From contig NZ_JAHDAU010000002.1 in assembly GCF_021991835.1 (NCBI RefSeq), forward strand, positions 124,001 through 188,000: a stretch of DNA of 64,000 nucleotides, in the 5' to 3' direction. The position numbers and the translations under genes were made by a program. This DNA comes from Polaribacter sargassicola (GTDB lineage Bacteria; Bacteroidota; Bacteroidia; Flavobacteriales; Flavobacteriaceae). The notes below the pieces were generated by a model. It saw only the letters and a list, made by a program, of their open reading frames with translations. It ran no database searches and was not told the origin of the DNA. Numbering within the stretch: the stretch's first letter is position 1; every line of letters starts with the position of its first letter. Shown here in pieces: positions 21,004-30,423 of the stretch.

Positions 21004-21035
21004 AAAACTCGTATTGAATATTCAATACGAGTTTT
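21004..21035. terminator. Perfect palindromic terminator after rpsU
   Basis: A 32-base perfect palindrome centred on GAATATTC, with arms AAAACTCGTATTGA / TCAATACGAGTTTT. It lies 22 bases after the rpsU stop on the minus strand and could also act on plus-strand transcripts. Confidence 0.85.
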
Positions 21036-21056
21036 ATAATTTAATTGAAGTTATTT

Positions 21057-21254
21057 CTAACCTACTTCTTCTTGTGTTCTTAATTTCTGAACGTAAGAAG
21101 CTTTAATTCTTTGAGCTCTATTAGCTACTGAAGGTTTCGTGAAATTCTTTCTAGCACGTAAGTTTTTCATCGTTTTAGTACGATCAAATTTTCTCTTATA
21201 ACGTTTTAACGCTCTATCGATATTTTCTCCCTCTTTTACAGGTATAATTAACAT
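21057..21254 (-). CDS. rpsU: Small ribosomal subunit protein bS21
   Basis: A 65-residue basic protein (MLIIPVKEGENIDRALKRYK; the C-terminal tail is rich in Arg and Lys). In Bacteroidota, bS21 together with bS18 and bS6 sequesters the 16S anti-Shine-Dalgarno sequence, explaining why these bacteria do not depend on Shine-Dalgarno pairing. This gene has a strong Shine-Dalgarno sequence and a near-perfect promoter, and it is flanked by its own terminator, so it is a monocistronic unit likely to be autoregulated. Confidence 0.97.
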   Translation of the reverse strand: MLIIPVKEGENIDRALKRYKRKFDRTKTMKNLRARKNFTKPSVANRAQRIKASYVQKLRTQEEVG

Positions 21255-21261
21255 AAGTTGG

Positions 21262-21269
21262 CACCTCCC
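21262..21269 (-). promoter_or_regulatory. Strong Shine-Dalgarno sequence of rpsU
   Basis: On the minus strand GGGAGGTG precedes the ATG with 9 bases between GGAGG and the start codon. Neighbouring genes lack such a site. Confidence 0.9.
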
Positions 21270-21331
21270 TTCATAGTCTCTTTATATATTTTGAATAGTT
21301 TACTAAACTATTGGTTTTATTTTTCGGACTG

Positions 21332-21361
21332 CAAAGATACTTATAAATTATTAATTGACAA
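21332..21361 (-). promoter_or_regulatory. rpsU promoter
   Basis: Minus strand TTG (21359-21361), 19 bases, TATCTTTG (21332-21339): a complete match to the Bacteroidota -33/-7 consensus. Transcription would start near 21326, giving a leader of about 70 bases that contains the 8-bp hairpin AATAGTTT/AAACTATT (21294-21312) and the Shine-Dalgarno. Confidence 0.85.
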
Positions 21362-21535
21362 TTAGTATTTTATAAAAAATAAATAATTCTTTTAAATGAA
21401 TAAATATGTTAAACAACATATTCTAAATATTATTTATCAACTTTAATATAGAAGTACAATATTTATTATCTTCTAATCTGCATTAAGCTAAAAGAATAAT
21501 TAATTAAATATACTTTTTAAAAGAAATCAAAAAAA

Positions 21536-22702
21536 CTATGTTGACGGTTTGTATTCTTTACCATCTATAACCATTTTAGCTATAATTTCTTTTAAAATTT
21601 CTGATGTTCCTCCACCAATAGGACCTAATCTACTATCTCTTAACAAACGCGCCATTGGATATTCTTCCATATAACCATAACCTCCTAAAAGCTGTAGCGC
21701 ATCATAAATAACCTCATCTGCCATTTTAGTAGAAAGCAATTTAGACATGCTTGCCTCTTTTACTACGTACTGACCTCCGTCTAACCTTCTAGTAATTGAA
21801 TAATTATATTCTCTACACATATCTACTCTACTAGCCATTTCTGCTATTTTATGCCTTAATGCCTGAAATTTATCTAAAGATTTACCAAAAGCAACTCTTT
21901 CTTCCATATATTTAATAGCATAATCTAATGCATATTCTGCTCTGGCATGAGCATTTACTCCCATTAATAATCTTTCTAAAGCAAAATGCTGCATTATATA
22001 AGGAAAACCTTTTCCTTCTTCACCCAACAAGTTTTCTGCTGGTATTTCTACATTATCGAACGCTATCTCACCTGTATCAGATGCTTTCCATCCTAATTTA
22101 TTTAATTTTGTAGCAGAAACACCTTTTGATTTTCTATCAACAATAAAAATACTGATTCCTTTATATTTATCTGATGGATTTGTTTTGGCCGCTACTATTA
22201 AATAATCCGAATACACACCATTTGTAATAAATGTTTTAGATCCATTTAATATATATTTATCTCCTGTTTTTACAGCAGTAGACCTCATTCCTGCAACATC
22301 AGAACCTCCAAAAGGCTCTGTAATACATAAGCAACCTATTAAGTCTCCATTTACACTTGGCTCTAAATATTTTTTCTTTTGTAAATGATTACCTTCTTTA
22401 TTTAAATGAGTCATTGCTAAATATTCATGCGCCCACATAGCTGCTGCAAATCCGCAAGAATTTATTTTTTGCATTTCTTCAAGAAAAACAACCGTATAAA
22501 ACAAATCTAGATCAAGACCTCCATATTCTTCTGGAGTGGATAAGCCAAAATATCCCATTTCTCCAAATTTTTTCCAAATGAATCGTTCTATAGTTCCTGT
22601 TTTTTCCCAGGTGTCTATATGAGGAACTACTTCTTTCTGTAAAAATTCTTTGAAACTAGCACGAAAATTATCGTGTTCTTCAGTAAAATACATACTGTTC
22701 AT
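21536..22702 (-). CDS. Acyl-CoA dehydrogenase
   Basis: A 388-residue flavoenzyme of fatty-acid or branched-chain acyl-CoA oxidation. The N-terminal helical domain starts YFTEEHDNFRASFKEFLQKE, the middle domain has CITEPFGGSDVAGMRSTAVK (FAD and substrate contacts), and the C-terminal domain ends LLGGYGYMEEYPMARLLRD and GGGTSEILKEIIA; the Glu in YMEEYP is at the place used as catalytic base in many family members. Substrate chain length cannot be determined. It lies 20 bases after the helix-hairpin-helix gene. Confidence 0.93.
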   Translation of the reverse strand: MNSMYFTEEHDNFRASFKEFLQKEVVPHIDTWEKTGTIERFIWKKFGEMGYFGLSTPEEYGGLDLDLFYTVVFLEEMQKINSCGFAAAMWAHEYLAMTHLNKEGNHLQKKKYLEPSVNGDLIGCLCITEPFGGSDVAGMRSTAVKTGDKYILNGSKTFITNGVYSDYLIVAAKTNPSDKYKGISIFIVDRKSKGVSATKLNKLGWKASDTGEIAFDNVEIPAENLLGEEGKGFPYIMQHFALERLLMGVNAHARAEYALDYAIKYMEERVAFGKSLDKFQALRHKIAEMASRVDMCREYNYSITRRLDGGQYVVKEASMSKLLSTKMADEVIYDALQLLGGYGYMEEYPMARLLRDSRLGPIGGGTSEILKEIIAKMVIDGKEYKPST

Positions 22703-22722
22703 TAGGCTAGAAATTTATTTGT

Positions 22723-23619
22723 TTATTTAGCCTGCAAATATAAGGTTATTCTATCATACAAATCCAAAGGAAAATCCTTGATGTTTTTTAATTCTGATAT
22801 ATTTTGCAGTTCTGCTACTTCGTCTCTGTAATTAAAAATCTTTTTACATAACTCATAATCTACATATGGATTTTTCAATAATTCTTTGAATTCCATAGTA
22901 TTTACATTCATTTTTTTTATGTTAGGCTTTTTTGTGATACTAAAAACTTCCCATAATTTATCTGCCACTTCTTTATCTAGTCCCCAAACTTCTAAAAGTT
23001 GCTCTTTAAAAGAAAATCCTTGTAATTTAGAACGATACTTAATAATTCTTTTAGAAAAAACTAAACCAATTCCGTTGATAGTCATTAAATCTTCTATTGT
23101 TGCTTCATTTATATCTGTCGTTGATAAAACTATTTTATTTTTATTGATTTTATCCTTAGACGTAAATTTATTAGAGACATTTTTATTTTTTGAGTTTTTC
23201 TCTAACACCCAATCTGGAAATTTAAAATAAGGAGATATTTGATTTAATAATGAATCTGAAACTTTAGTAATTTTTTGAAATTCTTCTTTTGAGTTTACAA
23301 ATTTATTTGTTTTTCTAAAAGACAACAATCTATCAATTTCATCTAAAGACATCCCTAGCTGTTCTCCTTTATAATCTGTAATATAATTAGGATTGAAAGG
23401 GTAAATTTTTGGCTTTCTATTATAAATTTCTACCCCTCTTAAACTATCTATTTGTTTTTGTAAAAACAATACTTCTGTATCACTTGTTTCTTCTATAATT
23501 TCTCCATTAAAAACATCAAAAAAAATAAAGCCTTGAAATAATATAATTATAGACACCAATAAAAAAATCCCATTTCTTTGGCTTTTGTTATACCAGAAAT
23601 GGGATTTTAATATTTTCAT
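22723..23619 (-). CDS. Helix-hairpin-helix (ComEA-like) membrane-anchored protein
   Basis: A 298-residue protein with one N-terminal membrane helix (about 16-35, IFLLVSIIILFQGFIFF) followed by three helix-hairpin-helix-like repeats: around 85-125, 167-215 (NEATIEDLMTINGIGLVFSK) and 235-295. Such repeats bind DNA backbone non-specifically; ComEA-like proteins take part in DNA uptake, but the function of this flavobacterial type is not established. It starts 11 bases after the symporter stop, and its first 19 codons contain a terminator-shaped inverted repeat. Confidence 0.82.
   Translation of the reverse strand: MKILKSHFWYNKSQRNGIFLLVSIIILFQGFIFFDVFNGEIIEETSDTEVLFLQKQIDSLRGVEIYNRKPKIYPFNPNYITDYKGEQLGMSLDEIDRLLSFRKTNKFVNSKEEFQKITKVSDSLLNQISPYFKFPDWVLEKNSKNKNVSNKFTSKDKINKNKIVLSTTDINEATIEDLMTINGIGLVFSKRIIKYRSKLQGFSFKEQLLEVWGLDKEVADKLWEVFSITKKPNIKKMNVNTMEFKELLKNPYVDYELCKKIFNYRDEVAELQNISELKNIKDFPLDLYDRITLYLQAK
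23561..23608 (-). terminator. Terminator-shaped hairpin inside the start of the helix-hairpin-helix gene
   Basis: Arms AAAATCCCATTTCT (minus strand, 23608-23595) and AGAAATGGGATTTT (23577-23564) form a perfect 14-bp stem with a 17-base loop, followed on the minus strand by a T7 run. It lies 22 bases after the symporter stop and within codons 4-19 of the next gene. Confidence 0.7.
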
Positions 23620-23630
23620 TATATTATTTT

Positions 23631-25217
23631 TTATGCCTGACTACTTTTAATAGCACTCATATATTTTTTTAATTCTTCTTTTACTTTAGGAGCTAAAATA
23701 ACTAAACCTACCATATTTGGAACCATCATTGCAAATACCATTGCATCAGAGAAACCAATTACAGAGCCTAAACTTGCTGCTGCACCAATTACAACAAATA
23801 CACAAAAAATAACTTTATAAGTATATTCCATTTTTTTAGATCTACCAAATAGATACACCCAACCTTGAAAACCGTAGTAAGACCAAGATATCATAGAACT
23901 AAAGGCAAATAAAACAACCGCAACTGTTAACACATACGGAAACCAAGAAATTGCAGACTCAAATGCACCAGAAGTTAATAAAATTGCTTGTGCATCATTT
24001 AAAGAAGCATTTTCTGCTGCCACATTACCAGTGATAATTAAAACTAAGGCCGTCATTGTACAAACTACAACTGTATCAATAAAAGGCTCTAATAACGCAA
24101 CCATACCTTCACTTGCTGCATATTTTGTTTTTACTGCAGAATGCGCAATAGATGCAGAACCAATACCAGCTTCGTTAGAGAAAGCTGCTCTTCTAAAACC
24201 TTGTACTAACACCCCTACAGCACCACCAGCAATTCCTTCTGGACTAAATGCTCCTGAGAATATTTGACCAAAAGCATCACCAATCATATTAAAATTAGCA
24301 AAAATTACAAATAAAGCAGCACCTACATAAATTGCTACCATAAAAGGAACAATTTTATCTGTTACTTTAGCAATCTTTTTAATACCACCTATAATTACAA
24401 TACCAACAAGTATAGACATAATTAAACCAAATAACCAACCTTTACCTGCTAATACAGATTCTGAACCACCTGTAATATTTTGCACTAATTGAAAAGCTTG
24501 ATTTACTTGAAACATGTTTCCACCTCCAAAAGATCCTCCAATTACAAAAATTGCAAAAGCTCCTGCTAAAATTTTTCCAAGTGTCTTATTTTTTAAACCT
24601 TTGGTTAAATAATACATTGGTCCTCCATAAACAGTTCCGTCTGCTTCAATATCTCTATACTTTACACCTAAAGTACATTCAACAAACTTAGAAGCCATTC
24701 CTAAAAAACCTGCAATAATCATCCAAAAAGTAGCTCCTGCTCCACCAATTGAAACTGCAATAGCAACCCCAGCAATATTTCCCAAACCTACTGTTGCAGA
24801 CAAAGCTGCTGTTAAAGCTTGAAAATGTGAAACCTCTCCACTATGACCTTCTACTCTTATAGTATCTGGATTATCTTCTTCATCAGTAAACTTAGATTTA
24901 GAAATTTCTACTTTATGATCTTCTCTATCCTCTAAACTATCATATTTACCTCTAACAATATTAATAGATGTAAAAAAACCTTTAAAGTTGATAAAATTGA
25001 AATAAAATGTAAAATAAGTAGCTCCTAAAATTAGCGGGAATAATACCCAATATATACTAACTGTATCTGAAAAAGGAATTTGGTAAAATATAAAGTTTAC
25101 AAACCAACCTGTAGCATTACCAAATGCTTCATCTATTTGTTGATCTAACCCTTTTTCTTGGGCAAATGTTAATATTGGCGCTGCTAAAAGCAACATTGAA
25201 AGAAGTCTTTTCTTCAT
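23631..25217 (-). CDS. Alanine/glycine:cation symporter (AGCS family)
   Basis: A 528-residue sodium-coupled amino acid transporter. An unusual N-terminal signal-peptide-like segment (MKKRLLSMLLLAAPILTFAQ) precedes the usual multi-span body, a feature shared by flavobacterial AGCS proteins. Signatures include ALSATVGLGNIAGVAIAVSI, GGPMYYLTKG and RRAAFSNEAGIGSASIAHS. An approximately 40-residue charged loop (about 99-140) is present between the first and second core helices. The next gene downstream contains a terminator-like hairpin in its first codons. Confidence 0.93.
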   Translation of the reverse strand: MKKRLLSMLLLAAPILTFAQEKGLDQQIDEAFGNATGWFVNFIFYQIPFSDTVSIYWVLFPLILGATYFTFYFNFINFKGFFTSINIVRGKYDSLEDREDHKVEISKSKFTDEEDNPDTIRVEGHSGEVSHFQALTAALSATVGLGNIAGVAIAVSIGGAGATFWMIIAGFLGMASKFVECTLGVKYRDIEADGTVYGGPMYYLTKGLKNKTLGKILAGAFAIFVIGGSFGGGNMFQVNQAFQLVQNITGGSESVLAGKGWLFGLIMSILVGIVIIGGIKKIAKVTDKIVPFMVAIYVGAALFVIFANFNMIGDAFGQIFSGAFSPEGIAGGAVGVLVQGFRRAAFSNEAGIGSASIAHSAVKTKYAASEGMVALLEPFIDTVVVCTMTALVLIITGNVAAENASLNDAQAILLTSGAFESAISWFPYVLTVAVVLFAFSSMISWSYYGFQGWVYLFGRSKKMEYTYKVIFCVFVVIGAAASLGSVIGFSDAMVFAMMVPNMVGLVILAPKVKEELKKYMSAIKSSQA

Positions 25218-25306
25218 AATAATTGTATTGTTAGTTTTTCAATTAGTAGCCTGCAAGATGCTAAAAAAATGCTTTTTCTACAACTTTTACGCGTTAAAAG
25301 TAAATT

Positions 25307-26206
25307 TTATATTAAGGTTTCTTTAAATCTGTATAAATCTTCTTTAAATGACTTTGGATAAAATTCTAATTTTTTATTGGTTTTAGATAAATCAAAACCT
25401 GTTTTTGGTGGTCTTGAAGCTCTTTGGTTTAAAGTTGTTGTAGATATTGGTTTGATTAAACTTTTATCTAATTTAAAAACCTCTGCAATTTGTTGTGCAA
25501 TTTCATAAATACTTAATAAAGTATTTGATGAAATATTGTAAATCCCTGTTGCTTTTTTATCCATAGAAATTTTGCAAGCCATCGCTAAATCTTCTACATA
25601 AGTAGGCATTCTATATTGATCATTAACAATTGTAATTTCTTTTGCTTCGGCAAGCATACTCCTAACCCATAAAACAATATTATTACGAGACATATCAAAC
25701 ACTTTACCGTAAACCAAAATGGTTCTTAAAATTGTATAATCTATTTCTGTTTTAACCAACACTTCTTCTGATCTCAATTTAGACAATCCATAATAACTTA
25801 AAGGGTTTGCTTCATCAGTTTCTTTATAATAACCTTTTTTACCATCAAAAATAAAATCTGTTGAAATATGGATTAGTTGCGCATTTATCTCTTTAGAAAC
25901 CTCTGCCAACCATTTTACAACTGTTACATTTAATAAATCGCAAGCTTCTTTGTTTGTTTCACAATCGTCTACTTGCGTCATTGCAGCCGTATTTATTATA
26001 AAGTCTGGCTTAATGTTAAATAAGTTTTCTTTTAAATCGTTTTCTTTTGTAATATCGATAGAAACATAATTAAAATCTTCTTTTCCACTTCTATTAATCC
26101 CTCTAGAAAAACCATAAACTTTATATTTATCTTTCTCTTTTAATAATAGATTCAATAAAGATTGCCCTAACAATCCGTTACTACCCGTAATAACAACTTT
26201 TATCAT
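25307..26206 (-). CDS. dTDP-4-dehydrorhamnose reductase-like SDR oxidoreductase
   Basis: A 299-residue extended short-chain dehydrogenase. The NAD(P)-binding glycine motif GSNGLLG is at 8-14, STDFIFDG at 115-122, and the catalytic YxxxK is Tyr139/Lys143 (YGLSK). It resembles RfbD, which makes dTDP-L-rhamnose, but no rfbABC neighbours are present, so another sugar-nucleotide or cofactor-related reduction is possible. It starts 1 base after the channel gene and is the last gene of the PspC-channel-SDR operon. Confidence 0.82.
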   Translation of the reverse strand: MIKVVITGSNGLLGQSLLNLLLKEKDKYKVYGFSRGINRSGKEDFNYVSIDITKENDLKENLFNIKPDFIINTAAMTQVDDCETNKEACDLLNVTVVKWLAEVSKEINAQLIHISTDFIFDGKKGYYKETDEANPLSYYGLSKLRSEEVLVKTEIDYTILRTILVYGKVFDMSRNNIVLWVRSMLAEAKEITIVNDQYRMPTYVEDLAMACKISMDKKATGIYNISSNTLLSIYEIAQQIAEVFKLDKSLIKPISTTTLNQRASRPPKTGFDLSKTNKKLEFYPKSFKEDLYRFKETLI

Positions 26207-26207
26207 T

Positions 26208-27212
26208 CTAAAATAATTCTCTTAATTTCATTATTTGATTTGGCCTACCTAATACTATTAAATAAGACCCTTTTATTAATTTACAATCAGACTCTGGATT
26301 GATAATATAATTTTTATCTGGCCCTCTATAGCCTATTACTGTACAACCTGTTTGTTTTCTTAAGTCTAAATCTAATATGGTTCTGTCTATATATTTTTCT
26401 GGCAAATCGTTTACGTAAATTTCTTCTAAATTAGCTGTAGTTTCTCCTTCTATAGTTAATCTATCTACAAATTCTATTACATCTGGTGTTGTAACTAAAG
26501 ACGCCATGTGATCTCCACCAAGTTTATCTGGCATAATTACATTACTTGCACCTGCAAATTTTAATTTACTATAAGAGGTTTCATTAGATGCTCTACTTAT
26601 AATTTTACAATTTTTATTTAATTGATTTGCTGTTAAAACTACAAATAGGTTGTTTGCATCAGATGGTAATGCTGTTATTAAAAAAGCGGCTTTATCTATA
26701 CCTGCACTTAATAAGGTTTCATCTAAAGTTGCATCTCCATTAATATTTAAAAGACCTTCAGAATCTATTAATTCAGACATTTCTTTGCTTTTTTCTACAA
26801 CAACAAAATCTTTATTATAATTTTTCAACTTTAAAATTGCCTGTTTTCCATTTCTTCCATAACCACAAACAATGGTATGCCCTTTTAAATTTGCTATTTG
26901 CTTTTCCACTTTTCTTTGTTTAAAATGTTCAAATAATTTACCACTAACCAGATATTCTGAAAACGAAGAAACTGCATATCCAAAAATGGAAATACTGGTT
27001 AAAATTAAAAATATAGTAAAAATTTTTTCTGCAGGAGTAAATGGTTGCACTTCTCCAAAACCAACCGTAGTAATTGTTATAACTGTTTGATAAAATGCAT
27101 CAATAAAAGTATAACCAGATAATAGAATGTAACCTAAAGTTCCTACAGATATTATTAAAACTACCAGAAACAAGGTCTTATTTATTCTAGAATCTAATAC
27201 TTTTACTTTCAT
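26208..27212 (-). CDS. Two-helix potassium channel with RCK (TrkA-N/TrkA-C) domains
   Basis: A 334-residue ion channel. Two membrane helices (about 13-33 and 63-88) flank the pore, with selectivity filter TVGFG at residues 49-53. The cytoplasmic RCK domain begins GHTIVCGYGRNG (GxGxxG at 117-122) and is followed by a TrkA-C domain (about 245-334) that senses ligands such as NAD, nucleotides or Ca2+. The architecture is that of MthK/Kch channels. It is located between the PspC-like gene (3-base gap) and the SDR gene. Confidence 0.92.
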   Translation of the reverse strand: MKVKVLDSRINKTLFLVVLIISVGTLGYILLSGYTFIDAFYQTVITITTVGFGEVQPFTPAEKIFTIFLILTSISIFGYAVSSFSEYLVSGKLFEHFKQRKVEKQIANLKGHTIVCGYGRNGKQAILKLKNYNKDFVVVEKSKEMSELIDSEGLLNINGDATLDETLLSAGIDKAAFLITALPSDANNLFVVLTANQLNKNCKIISRASNETSYSKLKFAGASNVIMPDKLGGDHMASLVTTPDVIEFVDRLTIEGETTANLEEIYVNDLPEKYIDRTILDLDLRKQTGCTVIGYRGPDKNYIINPESDCKLIKGSYLIVLGRPNQIMKLRELF

Positions 27213-27215
27213 ATA

Positions 27216-27437
27216 TTACAAATCAAAAACAGAGCTTCTTTTGGTATAAAGCATGTCTTTTAGTTTTAACAAAAAAGCCAAAGTTAAATAAAAACCAAAC
27301 CACAAACCTACCGTTACAAAAGTTATGTAAATAAAAAACAAACGCACATTTGTTGCTCTCATACCTATTCTATCTGCTAATCTAGAAGATACATGAAAAC
27401 CATTTCTTTCAAAAAAATACCGAATACTATTTATCAC
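27216..27437 (-). CDS. Small PspC-domain membrane protein
   Basis: A 73-residue protein whose middle (SSRLADRIGMRATNVRLFFI) matches the PspC fold, with one or two membrane segments (about 32-62). PspC in enterobacteria is a phage-shock membrane regulator; this short version stands alone with the K+ channel in a three-gene operon, so a link to membrane stress or ion homeostasis is only inferred. The start gives MINSIRYFFE; no alternative is better. Confidence 0.75.
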   Translation of the reverse strand: MINSIRYFFERNGFHVSSRLADRIGMRATNVRLFFIYITFVTVGLWFGFYLTLAFLLKLKDMLYTKRSSVFDL

Positions 27438-27517
27438 TTTTCTAAAAAATATATTAATGCAATATACTATTTTATGATTTGATTACCATAGACCAATTAA
27501 ATTAAAATTGGTTTCTT

Positions 27518-27525
27518 TAACTTTG
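27518..27525 (+). promoter_or_regulatory. Putative -7 element of uvrA
   Basis: TAACTTTG matches TAnnTTTG and lies 23 bases upstream of the uvrA start codon. Just upstream is an inverted repeat ACCAATT/AATTGGT (27492-27512) that could be an operator. No TTG at the -33 spacing. Confidence 0.45.
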
Positions 27526-27548
27526 CTTTTTTCTAAAAAACTCGGCAT

Positions 27549-30371
27549 TTGAAAGATCAAGAATATATTGAGGTTTACGGAGCAAGGGCTCATAATTTAA
27601 AAAATATTGATGTAAAAATCCCTCGCGATAAACTAGTTGTAATTACTGGTTTAAGCGGTAGTGGAAAATCATCTTTAGCTTTTGATACTATTTATGCAGA
27701 AGGCCAAAGACGTTATATAGAAACTTTTTCTGCGTATGCAAGACAGTTTTTAGGAGGATTAGAAAGACCAGATGTTGATAAAATTGATGGTTTATCTCCT
27801 GTTATTTCAATAGAACAAAAAACAACCAACAAAAGTCCTCGTTCTACTGTTGGAACTATTACAGAAATTTATGATTTTTTAAGACTATTGTTTGCCAGAG
27901 CTGCAGATGCCTATTCTTATAATTCTGGCGAAAAAATGGTCAGTTATTCTGATGAACAAATAAAACAACTAATTTTAAAAGACTTTAATAATAAAAAAGT
28001 AGCTGTTTTAGCACCTTTAATTAAATCTAGAAAAGGTCATTATCGTGAGCTTTTTGAGCAAATTTCTAAACAAGGCTTTGTTAGAGTACGTGTTGATGGA
28101 GAAATTAGAGAAATAGAAAAAGGAATGCGTTTAGACAGATACAAAACGCACGATATTGAAGTAGTTATTGATCGATTAAAAATAAACGGTTCTATAGAAA
28201 AACGTTTAGAGGAAACTATTAAAACAGCCTTATATTCTGGTAATAATATAATGATGGTTATTGATATTGAAGATAACAATCCTCGTTATTTTAGTAGAGA
28301 GCTGATGTGCCCAACATCTGGCATTGCATACCCAAATCCAGAACCAAATACTTTTTCTTTTAACTCGCCAAAAGGTGCTTGTGATAAATGTAATGGTTTA
28401 GGTATTACAGATGAAATAAATCTTAAAAAGATAATTCCAGACAATTCTATTTCAATTAAAAACGGAGGAATATCACCTTTAGGTGAACAAAAAAATAGTT
28501 GGATATTTAAACAATTACAAAATATTGCAGAACGTTATCAATTTAAACTAACCGATGCAATAAAAGATATTCCTAAAGATGCATTAGATGTTATTTTAAA
28601 TGGAGGTAACGAATCTTTTGAAATTAAATCTAAAGTAGCTGGAGTAACAAGAAATTACAAAATTGACTTTGAAGGAATTATTTCTTTCATAGAAAATCAA
28701 TATAAAAATGCAGAAAGCACCTCTATAAAACGTTGGGCTAAAGATTTTATGGATGAAGTTTCTTGTCCTACTTGTAAAGGAAAACGATTAAAAAAAGAAG
28801 CACTTCATTTTAAAATTACTGATAAAAACATTAGCGATTTAGCGCAAATGGACGTTACTGAGTTAGCTAAATGGTTTCAAAATATTGAAGAAAAATTATC
28901 AGAAAAACAATTAACCATTGCATCAGAAATATTAAAAGAAATAAGAACTCGTATTCAGTTTTTATTAGACGTTGGTTTAGATTATTTAGCGCTAGACAGA
29001 ACCTCTAAATCTCTTTCTGGAGGAGAAGCACAGAGAATTCGTTTAGCCACTCAAATAGGATCTCAATTAGTAGGTGTTCTTTATATTTTAGATGAACCAA
29101 GCATTGGTTTACATCAAAGAGACAACGAAAAATTAATAAACTCTTTGGTAAAACTTAGAGATATTGGTAATTCTGTTTTAGTTGTAGAACATGACAAAGA
29201 TATGATGGAGCAAGCTGATTTTATTTTTGACATTGGTCCTGGAGCAGGAAGACATGGTGGAGAAATTGTTTCTTCTGGTACTTTTAAAGAAATTAAAAAG
29301 CACAAAACACTAACATCTGATTATTTAACCGGAAGAAAAGAAATTACTGTTCCTAAAAAACGAAGAGAAGGAAACGGTAATTTTATCAAACTAAAAGGCG
29401 CTACAGGTAATAATCTAAAAAATGTTTCTGTTGATTTTCCTTTAGGTAAAATGATTTGTGTTACCGGAGTTTCTGGTAGCGGAAAATCAACCTTAATAAA
29501 CGAAACCTTATACCCTATTTTAAATGTACATATATATAGAGGTGTAAAAAAACCGATGCCTTATAAAAAAATTGAAGGTTTAGAGCATATTGACAAAGTT
29601 ATAGATATTGATCAATCTCCTATTGGTAGAACTCCACGTTCTAATCCTGCAACTTATACAGGTACTTTTTCTGAAATTAGAAGTTTATTTGCAAAAACCC
29701 CAGAAGCTTTAATTAGAGGTTATAAACCAGGACGTTTTTCTTTTAATGTTAAAGGCGGTAGATGCGAAACTTGCCAAGGTGGCGGTGTAAAAGTGATTGA
29801 AATGAACTTTTTACCAGATGTGCAAGTAGAGTGCGAAACTTGCCAAGGAAAACGTTTTAACAGAGAAACTCTAGAAATACGTTATAAAGGAAAATCTATT
29901 TCTGATGTTTTAGATATGACAATTGAAGATGCAACAAGTTTCTTTGAAAACATACCTAAAATACACAGAAAATTAAAAACCATAAAAGATGTAGGTTTAG
30001 GCTACATAACACTTGGTCAGCAATCTACAACTCTTTCTGGTGGAGAAGCACAAAGGATAAAATTAGCATCTGAACTTTCTAAAAGAGACACTGGTAACAC
30101 TTTTTACATTTTAGACGAGCCTACAACAGGGCTTCATTTTGAAGACATTAGAGTTTTAATGGAAGTTTTAAACAAACTTGCCAATAAAGGAAATACTGTT
30201 TTAATAATAGAACATAATTTAGATGTTATAAAGTTAGCAGATTATATTATTGATGTTGGTATGGAAGGCGGAAAAGAAGGTGGTAAAATACTTTGTACAG
30301 GAACACCCGAAGAAGTGGCAAAACATAAAACAAGTTATACTGCTAAGTTTTTGAAAAAAGAATTAATTTAG
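27549..30371 (+). CDS. uvrA: Excinuclease ABC subunit UvrA
   Basis: A 940-residue damage-recognition ATPase of nucleotide excision repair. The first Walker A GLSGSGKS is at 34-41 and the second (GVSGSGKS) near 643; two ABC signatures LSGGEAQRI are near 495 and 832; zinc-binding CxxC pairs include [20 protein letters not shown] and CETCQGKR. The start codon is TTG, giving [20 protein letters not shown], the standard N-terminus. Only two ATPase halves are present, so this is canonical UvrA rather than the drug-resistance variant. Confidence 0.97.
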   Translation: MKDQEYIEVYGARAHNLKNIDVKIPRDKLVVITGLSGSGKSSLAFDTIYAEGQRRYIETFSAYARQFLGGLERPDVDKIDGLSPVISIEQKTTNKSPRSTVGTITEIYDFLRLLFARAADAYSYNSGEKMVSYSDEQIKQLILKDFNNKKVAVLAPLIKSRKGHYRELFEQISKQGFVRVRVDGEIREIEKGMRLDRYKTHDIEVVIDRLKINGSIEKRLEETIKTALYSGNNIMMVIDIEDNNPRYFSRELMCPTSGIAYPNPEPNTFSFNSPKGACDKCNGLGITDEINLKKIIPDNSISIKNGGISPLGEQKNSWIFKQLQNIAERYQFKLTDAIKDIPKDALDVILNGGNESFEIKSKVAGVTRNYKIDFEGIISFIENQYKNAESTSIKRWAKDFMDEVSCPTCKGKRLKKEALHFKITDKNISDLAQMDVTELAKWFQNIEEKLSEKQLTIASEILKEIRTRIQFLLDVGLDYLALDRTSKSLSGGEAQRIRLATQIGSQLVGVLYILDEPSIGLHQRDNEKLINSLVKLRDIGNSVLVVEHDKDMMEQADFIFDIGPGAGRHGGEIVSSGTFKEIKKHKTLTSDYLTGRKEITVPKKRREGNGNFIKLKGATGNNLKNVSVDFPLGKMICVTGVSGSGKSTLINETLYPILNVHIYRGVKKPMPYKKIEGLEHIDKVIDIDQSPIGRTPRSNPATYTGTFSEIRSLFAKTPEALIRGYKPGRFSFNVKGGRCETCQGGGVKVIEMNFLPDVQVECETCQGKRFNRETLEIRYKGKSISDVLDMTIEDATSFFENIPKIHRKLKTIKDVGLGYITLGQQSTTLSGGEAQRIKLASELSKRDTGNTFYILDEPTTGLHFEDIRVLMEVLNKLANKGNTVLIIEHNLDVIKLADYIIDVGMEGGKEGGKILCTGTPEEVAKHKTSYTAKFLKKELI

Positions 30372-30423
30372 CAAGCATTTCTTTTTTTCAAAAAAAAAGA
30401 AAAATAACTTTAAAAAAACATAG

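Noticed and set aside
25218..25306. Riboswitch (for example glycine) upstream of the alanine/glycine symporter
   Set aside because: Only 89 bases are available, with no conserved riboswitch core or strong helices.
27492..27512. LexA box upstream of uvrA
   Set aside because: ACCAATT-N7-AATTGGT is an inverted repeat but does not match known LexA boxes; retained only as a possible operator comment.
30380..30402. T-run/A-run hairpin after uvrA as a terminator
   Set aside because: The stem is made only of A-T pairs and could arise by chance; the LOG gene follows closely in the same direction.
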